Shown: positions 26,511 through 35,085 of the stretch, in pieces
Layout of the letters: each line of letters starts with the position of its first letter
How positions within the stretch are numbered: position 1 is the first letter of the stretch
Position numbers and translations under genes: made by a program
The notes under the pieces: generated by a model
Database searches by the model: none
What the model was told of the DNA's origin: nothing
The model's input: the letters and a program-made list of their open reading frames with translations, nothing else
NCBI GenBank assembly: GCA_012267415.1
Contig: JAAXGN010000157.1
Location: 1 to 57,312 of the forward strand
Origin: Candidatus Poribacteria bacterium
Lineage (GTDB): Bacteria; Poribacteria; WGA-4E; WGA-3G
Direction of reading: 5' to 3'
DNA length: 57,312 nt

Positions 26511-27812
26511 TTAAACATTTTCCGGTGAAACCGAAAATTGTGAGACAGATTTTAGATACCGACTCGGCAATCGTGCCGCGACGTGAATCGCGGTATCTGC
26601 ATAATCCGTATTTAATACTGTGCCGTGTTTATAGAGTATATCTAACGTCTTTCCCTCTGTATAAGGAATGCTCAGATAGACCGTTGCTCCCTGAGAGTCG
26701 AAACGTTCTGCCAACAGATCCATCAGGTCAGTAACACCATCCCCACGTTTTGCTGAAATGGTTACTGCCTCTGGATAACGCGTCTTAAGCACATGTATCT
26801 GTTCTTCAGATTCAAGTTGATCTATTTTGTTGAAAGCCATGACCATGGGTATTGCATCGGCATCCAATTCTGTTAGGACTTTATCTACAGCATCAATTTG
26901 TGCTTCAGCTTCTGGATGACTAATATCCACAACATGCAACAACAGATCCGCCTCTGTAATCTCCTCTAAAGTTGCTTTGAACGCTGCGACAAGCTGATGT
27001 GGTAATTTTTTGATAAAACCGACGGTATCGCTTAACAGGATGTTCTGATTTTTCGGTAAACTGACTTGACGTGTGGTTGAGTCTAAAGTGGCAAATAACG
27101 CATCCTCTGCCAAGACGTTTTCACCTGTTAGTATGTTAAAGAGCGTAGATTTTCCAGCGTTGGTATATCCAACGAGTGAAATTTTTGTTTTGTCTGAACG
27201 GTTCTGCCTTTGAACCTTTCGTCTTTTTTCTACTTTCACTAATTCTTTTTTCAGTTGAGAAATCTGTCTCCGTACCCATCTTCTATCCATTTCAAGTTGT
27301 GTTTCACCAGGACCGCGTAATGCCCCACTTCCGCTGCCGGCTCTAGTTGCTATTCGTGAAAGGTGTGTCCACATCCGTGTAAGTCTTGGTAAAGCATATT
27401 CCAACTGCGCTAATGCCACCTGTAACCTTGCTTCACTTGTTAAAGCCCGTTGTGCAAATACCTGCAGGATAAGACCTGTTCTATCAACCGTGGCAATATC
27501 AAGCATACCTTCAATGTTCCGTGTCTGTGCGGGCGATAATTCCTCGTCAAAGACTATTGCATCGGCTTGAAGTTCTTCAACGATCTCTTTTAGTTCGTCA
27601 ACCTTTCCTTCTCCGATAAAGTAGGTTGGGTTTGGCACATTTCTGGATTGAATTGTTTCACACACCACTTCAATTCCAGCAGTTTCGGTGAGCTGTCGGA
27701 GTTCCTGTAACGATTCCTCTGTTTCATGCAACGTAACATCCCGCAGTTTTACACCGACGAGGATTGCACGTGAAGGAGGGTTTACTGGTTGTGTGTCGTA
27801 TAGTTCTTGCAT
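26511..27812 (-). CDS. hflX: GTPase HflX
   Basis: A 433-residue ribosome-associated GTPase that splits stalled ribosomes in other bacteria. It has the N-terminal nucleotide-binding domain (VVCETIQSRNVPNPTYFIGEGK), the HflX linker with GSGSGALRGPGETQLEMDRR, and G-domain motifs SLVGYTNAGKST (G1), TLDSTTR (G2), LSDTVGFIKKLP (G3) and AFNKIDQ (G4). Length is normal. The next gene downstream, the sugar isomerase, starts 23 bases on, so they may be co-transcribed. Confidence 0.95.
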   Translation of the reverse strand: MQELYDTQPVNPPSRAILVGVKLRDVTLHETEESLQELRQLTETAGIEVVCETIQSRNVPNPTYFIGEGKVDELKEIVEELQADAIVFDEELSPAQTRNIEGMLDIATVDRTGLILQVFAQRALTSEARLQVALAQLEYALPRLTRMWTHLSRIATRAGSGSGALRGPGETQLEMDRRWVRRQISQLKKELVKVEKRRKVQRQNRSDKTKISLVGYTNAGKSTLFNILTGENVLAEDALFATLDSTTRQVSLPKNQNILLSDTVGFIKKLPHQLVAAFKATLEEITEADLLLHVVDISHPEAEAQIDAVDKVLTELDADAIPMVMAFNKIDQLESEEQIHVLKTRYPEAVTISAKRGDGVTDLMDLLAERFDSQGATVYLSIPYTEGKTLDILYKHGTVLNTDYADTAIHVAARLPSRYLKSVSQFSVSPENV

Positions 27813-27863
27813 ATATTGCCTCTTTACTATGGTGAAATATAAAAATAATTACACATTTCCATT

Positions 27864-27971
27864 CCCGGTAGGTGCGATATCCTTATCGCACCGGATTTGC
27901 CCTAAACAGTTTCATAAGAGGTCTTGGCGTAGGTCCCGGTGCGATTAGGAAATCGCACCTACCGGCCTGGG
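27864..27971. repeat. Nested-type palindrome, copy 2
   Basis: The arms CCCGGTAGGTGCGATATCCT... and reverse complement match the payload of the MITE at 4436, but here there is no GGGTGTGTAAA terminal repeat. The centre is shorter (about 45 bases). Confidence 0.85.
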
Positions 27972-28135
27972 TATTATTGATAGTGTATAAATAATTTCAT
28001 AATCCACCATAAATGTCGTGCTTTGATGTTAGTATATACAGTTTATCAGATTATTACGGCATTTTCAAACGAAAGTTGCAAATAATACCATTTCGTATAT
28101 AGGTCATGTAAAATAGATAAAGTTTGCAATCAACA

Positions 28136-28164
28136 TTGCTATTTCCCTGACAATATGTTATCAT
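28136..28164 (+). promoter_or_regulatory. Possible promoter for ABC-2 permease
   Basis: TTGCTA (28136-28141), a 17-base spacer and TATCAT (28159-28164), 36 bases before the ATG. Confidence 0.45.
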
Positions 28165-28199
28165 ATCCTATAGACAATACACCATATTGAAGATTATAG

Positions 28200-28991
28200 A
28201 TGACTACGATCCCCAATTCATTTCCTGCCTATTTTGCCTTATTCAAACTGACACTTCGTCAACTTTTCTGGAGTCGTCGTGTACTCCTGATTTTGTTAGG
28301 ATGCGTGTTGATGCTTTCTATAACGGTGTTGTTTCGCTTTTATGTAAGCAGGTCCACTGCTGTTAACACCTTCATTCCTTACATAACGTTTTGGGGTTAC
28401 GGTTTTTTGACGAATTTATGTGCAATATTCTACGGTTCAGCCATCGTATCGGATGAAATTGATGGTAGAGGTTTGACCTATCTACAGATGCGTCCGCTTC
28501 CAAAGTCGATGATTCTACTAACCAAATTTGCAGCTTATGTGCTGGGAACAGTTGTTATTGTTGGTTTATCACATCTTCTGCTGATGGGGATTATGCAAAC
28601 ACACCCAAAACTTAAAGAACGTTTACTCGTCTTCGGGATGAGTTTTCGGTATACGGGTTCTTTTGCGTTAGGTTTGTTTGTATATGGAACTTTCGCGATG
28701 CTTTTGTCGGTTCGGTTTAAGTTTCCAGTATTATGGGGGTTGCTATTCGTTTTTGGTTGGGAACGAATTACAGCGTTTCCTCTCATGTCAACAGGCATTA
28801 AAAGAATCTCTCTAAGTCATTACCTTATGAGACTGTTTCCGGACTTCAGATTTAGGGGTGGTGAGCTTAGAGACCTCTTAGGAGACAATCCTCCTGAATG
28901 GTGGGTAGCGATTATAGTCATAAGCTTGCTAACGGCAGGTGCAATGTGGCTTGCTATTCGGATATTTAAGGAACGTGAGTATTTGATGTAA
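28200..28991 (+). CDS. ABC-2 type transport permease
   Basis: 263 residues with six hydrophobic segments, starting FALFKLTLRQLFWSRRVLLILLG and including the IVSDEIDGRGLTYLQMRPLPKSMILLTKF loop typical of ABC-2 membrane subunits. Such permeases export lipids, drugs or polysaccharides with an ATPase partner. No ATPase gene lies in the window, so the partner must be elsewhere. No clear ribosome binding site is seen, so the message may be leader-poor. Confidence 0.85.
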   Translation: MTTIPNSFPAYFALFKLTLRQLFWSRRVLLILLGCVLMLSITVLFRFYVSRSTAVNTFIPYITFWGYGFLTNLCAIFYGSAIVSDEIDGRGLTYLQMRPLPKSMILLTKFAAYVLGTVVIVGLSHLLLMGIMQTHPKLKERLLVFGMSFRYTGSFALGLFVYGTFAMLLSVRFKFPVLWGLLFVFGWERITAFPLMSTGIKRISLSHYLMRLFPDFRFRGGELRDLLGDNPPEWWVAIIVISLLTAGAMWLAIRIFKEREYLM

Positions 28992-29040
28992 GGAACGATA
29001 ACCTTACAGTGAACTTCAGAATTACTGAGATACTTTACAA

Positions 29041-29064
29041 CGGGCGAGGGGACCTCGCCCCTAC
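29041..29064. repeat. Short palindromic repeat
   Basis: CGGGCGAGGGGACCTCGCCC then CTAC, a hairpin between the permease and ackA. A second copy is at about 51643-51667. Confidence 0.7.
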
Positions 29065-29102
29065 GTTGGGTGGTTCGTCATCGGTATATGGAATGAAATG
29101 CC

Positions 29103-30320
29103 TCATTCATCATAAACTTTACTATAATTGGACAATACACGTGCTGTTTCACGAGCTACAATAAGTTCTTCATTCGTGGAAACCACGAGTATCTTTGCAC
29201 GGCTGTTATCTGCCGATATTTTACCTTCACCAGTTAATTTCTCATTTTTTTTGAGGTCTAAATGGATGCCGCACCACTCAAGTCCTTCACAGATTTGGCT
29301 GCGTGTTTTTGTTCCTTTCTCTCCTATCCCGCCCGCGAAGGCGATAACATCAACGCCGCCAAGTGCAGCGATATAAGCACCGATATACTTTTTCACACCG
29401 TAAACATAAGTTTCTAAGGCTAAGCGTGCGTTGTCGTTACCTGCTTCAATTGCTGCTTCCACGTCTCGCATATCTCCGCTGGTGCCAGAGATGCCTTTTA
29501 CTCCCGATTCTTCAATGAGTTGTCTGCGTATTTCGTCGGTTGAAAACCCCTCTTTATCCATCAGGTACATAACAGCGAAAACGTCAAGGTCTCCGCATCG
29601 GGTAGATTGTATCATGCCGTATTGTGTTGATGCTCCCATAGATGTATCCATAGATTTCCCGTCTTTTATGGCACAAATAGAGGAGCTTCCACCGAGATGA
29701 CAAGAGATGATTCTGAGTCCTTCACTGTTATTGCGTCTCAGTATTTGCGGTACACGTTCAGAGATATATCGGTGTGATGCCCCGTGGAATCCGTATTTCC
29801 GAATTTGGTGTTGTTCTATCCAGAAACGTGGCACCCCGAATTCGTAGGCATAATCTGGTATCGTTTGATGGAACCATGTTTCAAATACAGCGACGAGGGG
29901 TGTATTCGGCAGGAGTTCCTGAAAGGCTCGGATTGAGGCGATATAAGCGGGATTGTGCATCGGGGCAAGTGGTGTGGATTCCTCAAGTGCTGCGATAACG
30001 TCTTCTGTTATCCGTGCTGACCGCCAGTATCCTTTGGCAAGTATTGTTTTGAATCCGATACCGTCTAATTGGTTTAGGTTTGTAAGGCAACCGACTTCAG
30101 GATCGGTTATAAGCTGCATTGCATGTGCGATTGCCTGGATGTGTGATGGTGCGTCAATTTCGCCTTCACGGGATGGTTTTCCCGGCACAGTGTGTGTGAA
30201 AGCGGATGGTGAATTGCCGATACGTTCCACGCCTCCTTTGACGAGAGAGGTGGATGTTTGCATGTTGATGATTTGGTATTTGAAGGATGTGCTTCCTATA
30301 TTTGCACAGAGTATATACAT
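29103..30320 (-). CDS. ackA: Acetate kinase family protein
   Basis: 405 residues of the acetate/butyrate kinase fold, which makes acetyl phosphate and ADP from acetate and ATP or the reverse. Seen: an N-terminal CANIGSTSFKYQ with Asn7, Ser10, Ser12 and Lys14; FETWFHQTIPDYAY with the catalytic Asp-region changed from the usual FDTAFH; KYGFHGASHRYI; HLGGSSSICAIKDG; and STRCGDLDVF. The FETWFH, GSTSFKYQ and HLGGSSS variants mark it as a divergent member. No phosphate acetyltransferase is adjacent. Confidence 0.85.
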   Translation of the reverse strand: MYILCANIGSTSFKYQIINMQTSTSLVKGGVERIGNSPSAFTHTVPGKPSREGEIDAPSHIQAIAHAMQLITDPEVGCLTNLNQLDGIGFKTILAKGYWRSARITEDVIAALEESTPLAPMHNPAYIASIRAFQELLPNTPLVAVFETWFHQTIPDYAYEFGVPRFWIEQHQIRKYGFHGASHRYISERVPQILRRNNSEGLRIISCHLGGSSSICAIKDGKSMDTSMGASTQYGMIQSTRCGDLDVFAVMYLMDKEGFSTDEIRRQLIEESGVKGISGTSGDMRDVEAAIEAGNDNARLALETYVYGVKKYIGAYIAALGGVDVIAFAGGIGEKGTKTRSQICEGLEWCGIHLDLKKNEKLTGEGKISADNSRAKILVVSTNEELIVARETARVLSNYSKVYDE

Positions 30321-30356
30321 GGTGGCGTTTTATGTTTCTCTATTGAGTTGTTTCTA

Positions 30357-30848
30357 TCATTCGCCTGCTTCCGTTATTACTTGATAATAGAGATCCTGAC
30401 TAATCCTTGTCCCTTGGGCACGAAGACTATCAAGTAATGGTCTAACAGTTGGAATTACACTTTGGGTCTTGGCAACAAGCAAAACACCCACTGTACCTAT
30501 AACAGGCAATCCTCGTGCGACTGCCTCTTTCCTCGCAGCATTGTCATCAAGGATCACCTGTTCTGCCTTAATTTCTTTAGCAAGGGCAATAGTTGTGCAT
30601 TCACCTAAGTGAAGGGAATGTTGGGTTTGAAGGACACTGATCTGAGCTTTGTCAACTACTGCTTGACGGTAGATCCATTCTGCTGCTTTTACTTCCGCTG
30701 CACCCGGTTTCCCCATTCCATCAATGACCACTTCAACGTAAACTTCTTCTGGAATAAGGATTGTACCGTACACATTTCGAAGAAGGTCCAACTGATTAAT
30801 TTTCGATAGTTCAATTAAGGGTGAACTATTCGTGACGACCTTCATCAT
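30357..30848 (-). CDS. DUF3368 (PIN-like) toxin
   Basis: 163 residues with VVTNSSPLIELSKI, the DUF3368 start related to PIN nucleases, GECTTIALAKEI and VILDDNAARKEA, which supply acidic residues of a PIN-type site. DUF3368 proteins are toxin-side partners of UPF0175 proteins. It overlaps the upstream antitoxin gene by 23 bases and starts at an ATG ATG pair. Confidence 0.85.
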   Translation of the reverse strand: MMKVVTNSSPLIELSKINQLDLLRNVYGTILIPEEVYVEVVIDGMGKPGAAEVKAAEWIYRQAVVDKAQISVLQTQHSLHLGECTTIALAKEIKAEQVILDDNAARKEAVARGLPVIGTVGVLLVAKTQSVIPTVRPLLDSLRAQGTRISQDLYYQVITEAGE

Positions 30849-31128
30849 CTTGGTTATTCAAAGCCTTTAATGCGGTTTCAACTTCAGCTGCTAACTCTTC
30901 AGCGGTAACTTCAGCAAAAGGGGAAATTCCGGCCTCAGACATCAAGTCTGAGAGATCCCATCGGGAAATATCAAGGAGTTTTGCAGCTCTACCAGCACTT
31001 ATATCCCCGTGTCGAAGCAGTTCAAGTACAAATGCCTCTTTCGCTTTACGTTCCGCATCGGTTTTATGTTGCAGTCGTGTTTCGTCAATAGGAAGTGTGA
31101 ATTGGACTTCAACTTGTGATTTTATCAT
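30826..31128 (-). CDS. UPF0175 family antitoxin
   Basis: About 100 residues with the UPF0175 helix-turn-helix pattern KEAFVLELLRHGDISAGRAA and LLDISRWDLSDLMSE. It would bind its own operator and neutralise the DUF3368 partner. The frame is open to an ATG at 31143, but GGAG eight bases before the ATG at 31128 supports this start. The gene runs over the start of the toxin gene. Confidence 0.85.
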   Translation of the reverse strand: MIKSQVEVQFTLPIDETRLQHKTDAERKAKEAFVLELLRHGDISAGRAAKLLDISRWDLSDLMSEAGISPFAEVTAEELAAEVETALKALNNQDDEGRHE

Positions 31129-31143
31129 GTTTATTGTCTCCAT

Positions 31144-31455
31144 ATCTGCTCACTGTGCTTCTATAACAGGTAAATCTCTGGTAATGTTCTCATAGTATTT
31201 TAACCTATGAGAGAGTGGTTGTCAAAACGTTTTGTTTGTCTGAACCAGGATTTGCAGGGTTATAGGATTTTCAGGATAAGCGGTTTTCTGTAGCACAATC
31301 AAGGATGAATGTGCTACGGCTATATCAAGATAAATGTTTTACGGAGAAGGCAATGAAGGATGGAAGGTGTCGGAAGAAGCACAATCAAGGATGAATGTGC
31401 TACAGCTATATCAAGATGAATGTTGTACGGGGAAGGCAATGAAGGATAAACGAAT
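31144..31455. repeat. Noncoding region with tandem 87-bp repeats
   Basis: Two tandem units of about 87 bases begin at 31292 and 31379, each starting AGCACAATCAAGGATGAATG. Before them is a GTCTGAACCAGGATTTGCAG repeat word at about 31236. No gene is supported. Confidence 0.7.
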
Positions 31456-31479
31456 AGGCGCGCTTATTGAAGCGCGCCT
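31456..31479 (-). terminator. Hairpin after the tricorn gene
   Basis: A nine-base stem AGGCGCGCT/AGCGCGCCT with a six-base loop, 26 bases beyond the tricorn stop on the minus strand. The following T-run is weak. Confidence 0.6.
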
Positions 31480-31504
31480 TATGAGATTTACCTTAGGATA
31501 TACC

Positions 31505-34500
31505 TTACTCTACTTTCGGTAAGGTTGGAAGTGTGAGACGGGGTCGGTCACCGAAGTCGGGGAGTTGGGGTGGGTTCTCTTCCATCTCTTGAAGGAGTAT
31601 CTCTATGGCTTTGTCAAGTTGTGGGTCACTGTCTGTCAGATAGTCTTGCGGACGGTAGTCGACTTCTATGTCTGGGTCGGTGCCGTAGTTTTCAACGTTC
31701 CAACCGACATCAACGAACCAGAATGAGTATTCGGGTTGCGTTGTTGAACCGCCATCTACAAATCCTTGGTGGGGTGAGATGCCTATTACGCCTCCCCACG
31801 TGCGTTTTCCGATGAGTTTTCCTAACTCCATTAACTTGAAGCAGTGTGAGAAGATGTCACCATCAGACCCGGCGTTTTCATTCGTGACAGCTATCATTGG
31901 ACCTAATACTGAGGAGGAAGGGTACGGGTTCGGTGTTCCCCAACGTGGTATATTATAAGCGATACGGCGGCGTGATAGTTTTTCTAATATCAACTGTGAG
32001 ACATTTCCACCACCGTTGTAGCGAACGTCAACGAGTAGACCGGGATAACTGACTTCTGCAAGGAAGCCACGATGGAACTCAGAATATCCACGTCTTCCCA
32101 TATCAGGAATGTGAACGTATCCGACTTTTCCATCAGTTTTTTCGTGTACATATTTACGGTTCTGTGCTACCCATTCGCGATAACGCAATTCACCTTCGCT
32201 ACTAAGCACTTTAATCGTTACAACCCGTTTCTCACCATCACTGGCATTCTTGAACGTGGTTTGTACCTCTTGTCTTCCCAAATTGACTAATAATTCGCCT
32301 GGTGAGACGTTTTGGCTAAGCTGCTGTCCACCAATAGAGAGAAGGATGTCACCTTCCTGAACATTGATTCCGGGTGCATTCAGTGGTGAATCTCTGCGTT
32401 CATTCCATGTATCACCACGGACGATGTGCGTAATACGATAGCCGTTGTTCTCTGGATCGTAGACGAAATCAGCCCCAAGGAATCCTTGACCATAGCTGGG
32501 TGAGCTGCGGTAATCACCACCAGATTCATAGGCGTGTGAAGTCCCAAGTTCACCTTGCATTTCCCACATGAGATCGGAAAATTCAGCGCGTGTTGCAATC
32601 CGTTCAAGTAGCGGTAAATAACGGAGGTAGACGGATTCCCAGTCAACATTTGACATATCTTCTGTCCAGAAATAATCGCGTTGCAGTCTCCATGCTTCCC
32701 GAAACATCTGTTTCCATTCGGCAGTTGGGATGACAGAAGGCCGTATTCGGTTAAGGTCTATCCATCCAGAGTGTCGGTTAGAACCCCCTTTATTATCACC
32801 CTTTTGACCGTCATCAGCTTTCTTTCCAGCTTTTATGACCCGAATGCGATTTCCTCCAGTGCGGTATAGAAGGGATTTGTAATCTCCTGACAGTGAGAAA
32901 GTAATGGTATCTGAGACGAGTACCTCTTTTTTCTGCTCTTTGAAATCGTAGGCGTGTAATTTGCCCTTTGCACTGGAATCATCTTCTCCGGGGGTATTAG
33001 TTGCATGTTGAGCAGAATATGTTGTGAAGATTGCTTTCCCCTCAACGCCAGCAATCTGTCCGTAGCGTCCATGCGAATAAGGAAATGCGACAACGCGTTC
33101 TTCAATCCCATCCAGTTCAATATTGATGGGTTTTTTCTTTTTCTCGTCCTTCTTCTCTTTAGATTCACCATCCTTTTCATCGGTATCCTCGTCACCGTTT
33201 TCCTTCTTTTCTTTATCCTTATCCTTATCTTCTTCAGGTGCTGGTGTTGCTGGTATAAACGGGTTTGGCAAATCCTTCTGCAATGTCACCAGCAGTGGAC
33301 GTGTCGCGATAGGAAAACTCAACTCAAATTGTACCGAATCACCGACAGGATCAAATTCACGATGCGATAAGAAATAGAGGTATTTTCCATCTGGGTCCCA
33401 TGCGGGTGCGTAATCATGGAATTCTGGTTTGGTTATGTATGTCGTATCGCCTGTTTCAACATTACAGACTTTGATTGACGATGTGGTTTCTGTTGCTGGA
33501 AAACCGTAGGCGATCCATTTTCCATCTGGCGACCATGTTGCCCCTAATATTCGTCTGTATTTGCTTTTATCAAGCACACGTATTTCTTGTGTTTCGAGTT
33601 CTAAATGCAGCAGTTCAAAACGTTGATTAACGATGAGGAGTTGGTCTTTTAGATCATCACCTTTAGGACAGAGGGTGATTTGTCTGACATGTCCAATATC
33701 AAGATCGTCAAGTCTGCGGACCTCCGCACTGCCATCGCATGTGTGGATTTCTATTGCTTCTTCTCCCCCTGCATCTGAAAGCACTAATATGCGTTTTCCA
33801 TCGTTCAAAAATCGTGGTGCTCTGTATCGTGTTCCGTTGCGGTCTCCGTGCTGGAGAACTGGACCATCCCAATTTGCCATTGAGAATAGTTTGCCCCGTG
33901 AAGTCAGGGTAACAGATCTGCCGTCTTCTGATAGCAGACTATTTTGAAGGTATTGAGAAGCGTTGACGAATTTGCGTTGTCTTTGTATACGTGGACTGCG
34001 AAAATCTATTTCGACTTGGTGGTTCGTGTCGTTTTCAACATCATAGACCCACAAGTCAGCTCCTGCGTGATAGACGATACGTTTGCCATCTGTTTGTGCT
34101 GATCGACTGTAGTATGTTTCTTGATGTGTGTGCCGTTTTATGTCTTCGGCTGAGGTAGTGCAGGAGTAGATATTTCCGACTCCTTCGTGGTCTGAGATAA
34201 AGTATATTCTGTCTTCAATCCACATTGGTGTGGTAAAGTTGCTTTCCTCAATAGGTATAAAAGGATTGAAGTCGCCATCTCCTTCAGTATCAATCCAGAG
34301 TTGCCCTGCGGTGCCCCCCCGGTATCGTTTCCATCGTGCGGGTTCTCGTGTGAGTCTGCCGAGTATGACGCCTCCGTTTTTGCCGAAAGAGACATGGTTG
34401 GCGGGTCCGTAGGGTAGTCGTTTGGGTTCACCACCATCAGGAGATATACTCCATATCCATGCGCCGAAAGCTGAGTTTGCACCACTGGAATATAGGATGT

Positions 34501-34792
34501 TTTCTCCATCTGCATCCCATCCGACAATACTTGCATTGCTTCCCTGATATGTAAGTCGTTTTGCTTCTCCTCCGAGTGCTGGCATGACATATACTTCTGC
34601 TGGACCTTCCTCGCGTCCAGCAAAAGCGAGGTGTTCACCGTTTGGGGATAACTGTGGTGTGCCCGTTGCACCGAGATTGGATGTGAGTCTTCGTGCAACG
34701 CCACCACTTATTGGGACTGTCCATAGATCATCTTCACACACAAATACAATGGTTTCCTGAGAAATAGTAGGGAATCGGTAGTATCCTGACAT
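31505..34792 (-). CDS. Tricorn protease homologue (S41 family)
   Basis: 1095 residues in the tricorn order: beta-propeller repeats (TISQETIVFVCEDDLWTVPI onward), a second propeller, a helical/PDZ region (VQEGDILLSIGGQQLSQNV), then the S41-type catalytic core. The nucleophile is Ser976 in AGSDGDIFS. No signal peptide is seen, so it probably acts in the cytoplasm, degrading peptides released by other proteases. Residues about 517-557 form an insert almost entirely of Lys, Asp and Glu between the propellers. GGAGGTG precedes the ATG. It is the last gene of the minus-strand block from 40962. Confidence 0.92.
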   Translation of the reverse strand: MSGYYRFPTISQETIVFVCEDDLWTVPISGGVARRLTSNLGATGTPQLSPNGEHLAFAGREEGPAEVYVMPALGGEAKRLTYQGSNASIVGWDADGENILYSSGANSAFGAWIWSISPDGGEPKRLPYGPANHVSFGKNGGVILGRLTREPARWKRYRGGTAGQLWIDTEGDGDFNPFIPIEESNFTTPMWIEDRIYFISDHEGVGNIYSCTTSAEDIKRHTHQETYYSRSAQTDGKRIVYHAGADLWVYDVENDTNHQVEIDFRSPRIQRQRKFVNASQYLQNSLLSEDGRSVTLTSRGKLFSMANWDGPVLQHGDRNGTRYRAPRFLNDGKRILVLSDAGGEEAIEIHTCDGSAEVRRLDDLDIGHVRQITLCPKGDDLKDQLLIVNQRFELLHLELETQEIRVLDKSKYRRILGATWSPDGKWIAYGFPATETTSSIKVCNVETGDTTYITKPEFHDYAPAWDPDGKYLYFLSHREFDPVGDSVQFELSFPIATRPLLVTLQKDLPNPFIPATPAPEEDKDKDKEKKENGDEDTDEKDGESKEKKDEKKKKPINIELDGIEERVVAFPYSHGRYGQIAGVEGKAIFTTYSAQHATNTPGEDDSSAKGKLHAYDFKEQKKEVLVSDTITFSLSGDYKSLLYRTGGNRIRVIKAGKKADDGQKGDNKGGSNRHSGWIDLNRIRPSVIPTAEWKQMFREAWRLQRDYFWTEDMSNVDWESVYLRYLPLLERIATRAEFSDLMWEMQGELGTSHAYESGGDYRSSPSYGQGFLGADFVYDPENNGYRITHIVRGDTWNERRDSPLNAPGINVQEGDILLSIGGQQLSQNVSPGELLVNLGRQEVQTTFKNASDGEKRVVTIKVLSSEGELRYREWVAQNRKYVHEKTDGKVGYVHIPDMGRRGYSEFHRGFLAEVSYPGLLVDVRYNGGGNVSQLILEKLSRRRIAYNIPRWGTPNPYPSSSVLGPMIAVTNENAGSDGDIFSHCFKLMELGKLIGKRTWGGVIGISPHQGFVDGGSTTQPEYSFWFVDVGWNVENYGTDPDIEVDYRPQDYLTDSDPQLDKAIEILLQEMEENPPQLPDFGDRPRLTLPTLPKVE

Positions 34793-34812
34793 TCACACCT
34801 CCGAGTTGTATA

Positions 34813-34927
34813 ATACCATTTTTAAGAACTGATGTTGCATTCCTGATTTCTTGTGAGATGCAATCTCATACGACACAAACTAAAAGTTTGTGCTACAAAA
34901 AGAGACTTTTTCATTTTAAAATGGTAT
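34813..34927. repeat. ATACCATTT terminal-repeat element, copy A
   Basis: ATACCATTTTTAAG (34813-34826) and TTTTAAAATGGTAT (34914-34927) are inverted ends of a 115-bp element. Its core has CACAAACTAAAAGTTTGTGC. Copies lie at 45578-45689 and, partial, at 38252-38330. No gene lies in 34793-35085. Confidence 0.7.
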
Positions 34928-35085
34928 ATGGATTTAAGTAGCATAAGATTAAAGATAGAGGCGAGGCACCGAATCACACCGAATTCAGTTGATATCGGCT
35001 GGACCTCGCCTATAGATTTGATGTTATTCCAAAGCATATCTTGAAATAACGTTATGATTCATTTGCCCAAAAAATAGAAGTATGA

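Larger units (their letters stand above)
27813..28199. other. Divergent intergenic region with palindrome copy 2
   Basis: This lies between hflX (minus) and the ABC-2 permease (plus). It holds the 108-bp palindrome at 27864-27971, AT-rich sequence and the permease promoter. No gene is seen. Confidence 0.7.

Noticed and set aside
33005..33377. Plus-strand frames rich in Phe, Ser and Leu within tricorn
   Set aside because: They are the antisense of the Lys/Asp/Glu insert, not a membrane protein.
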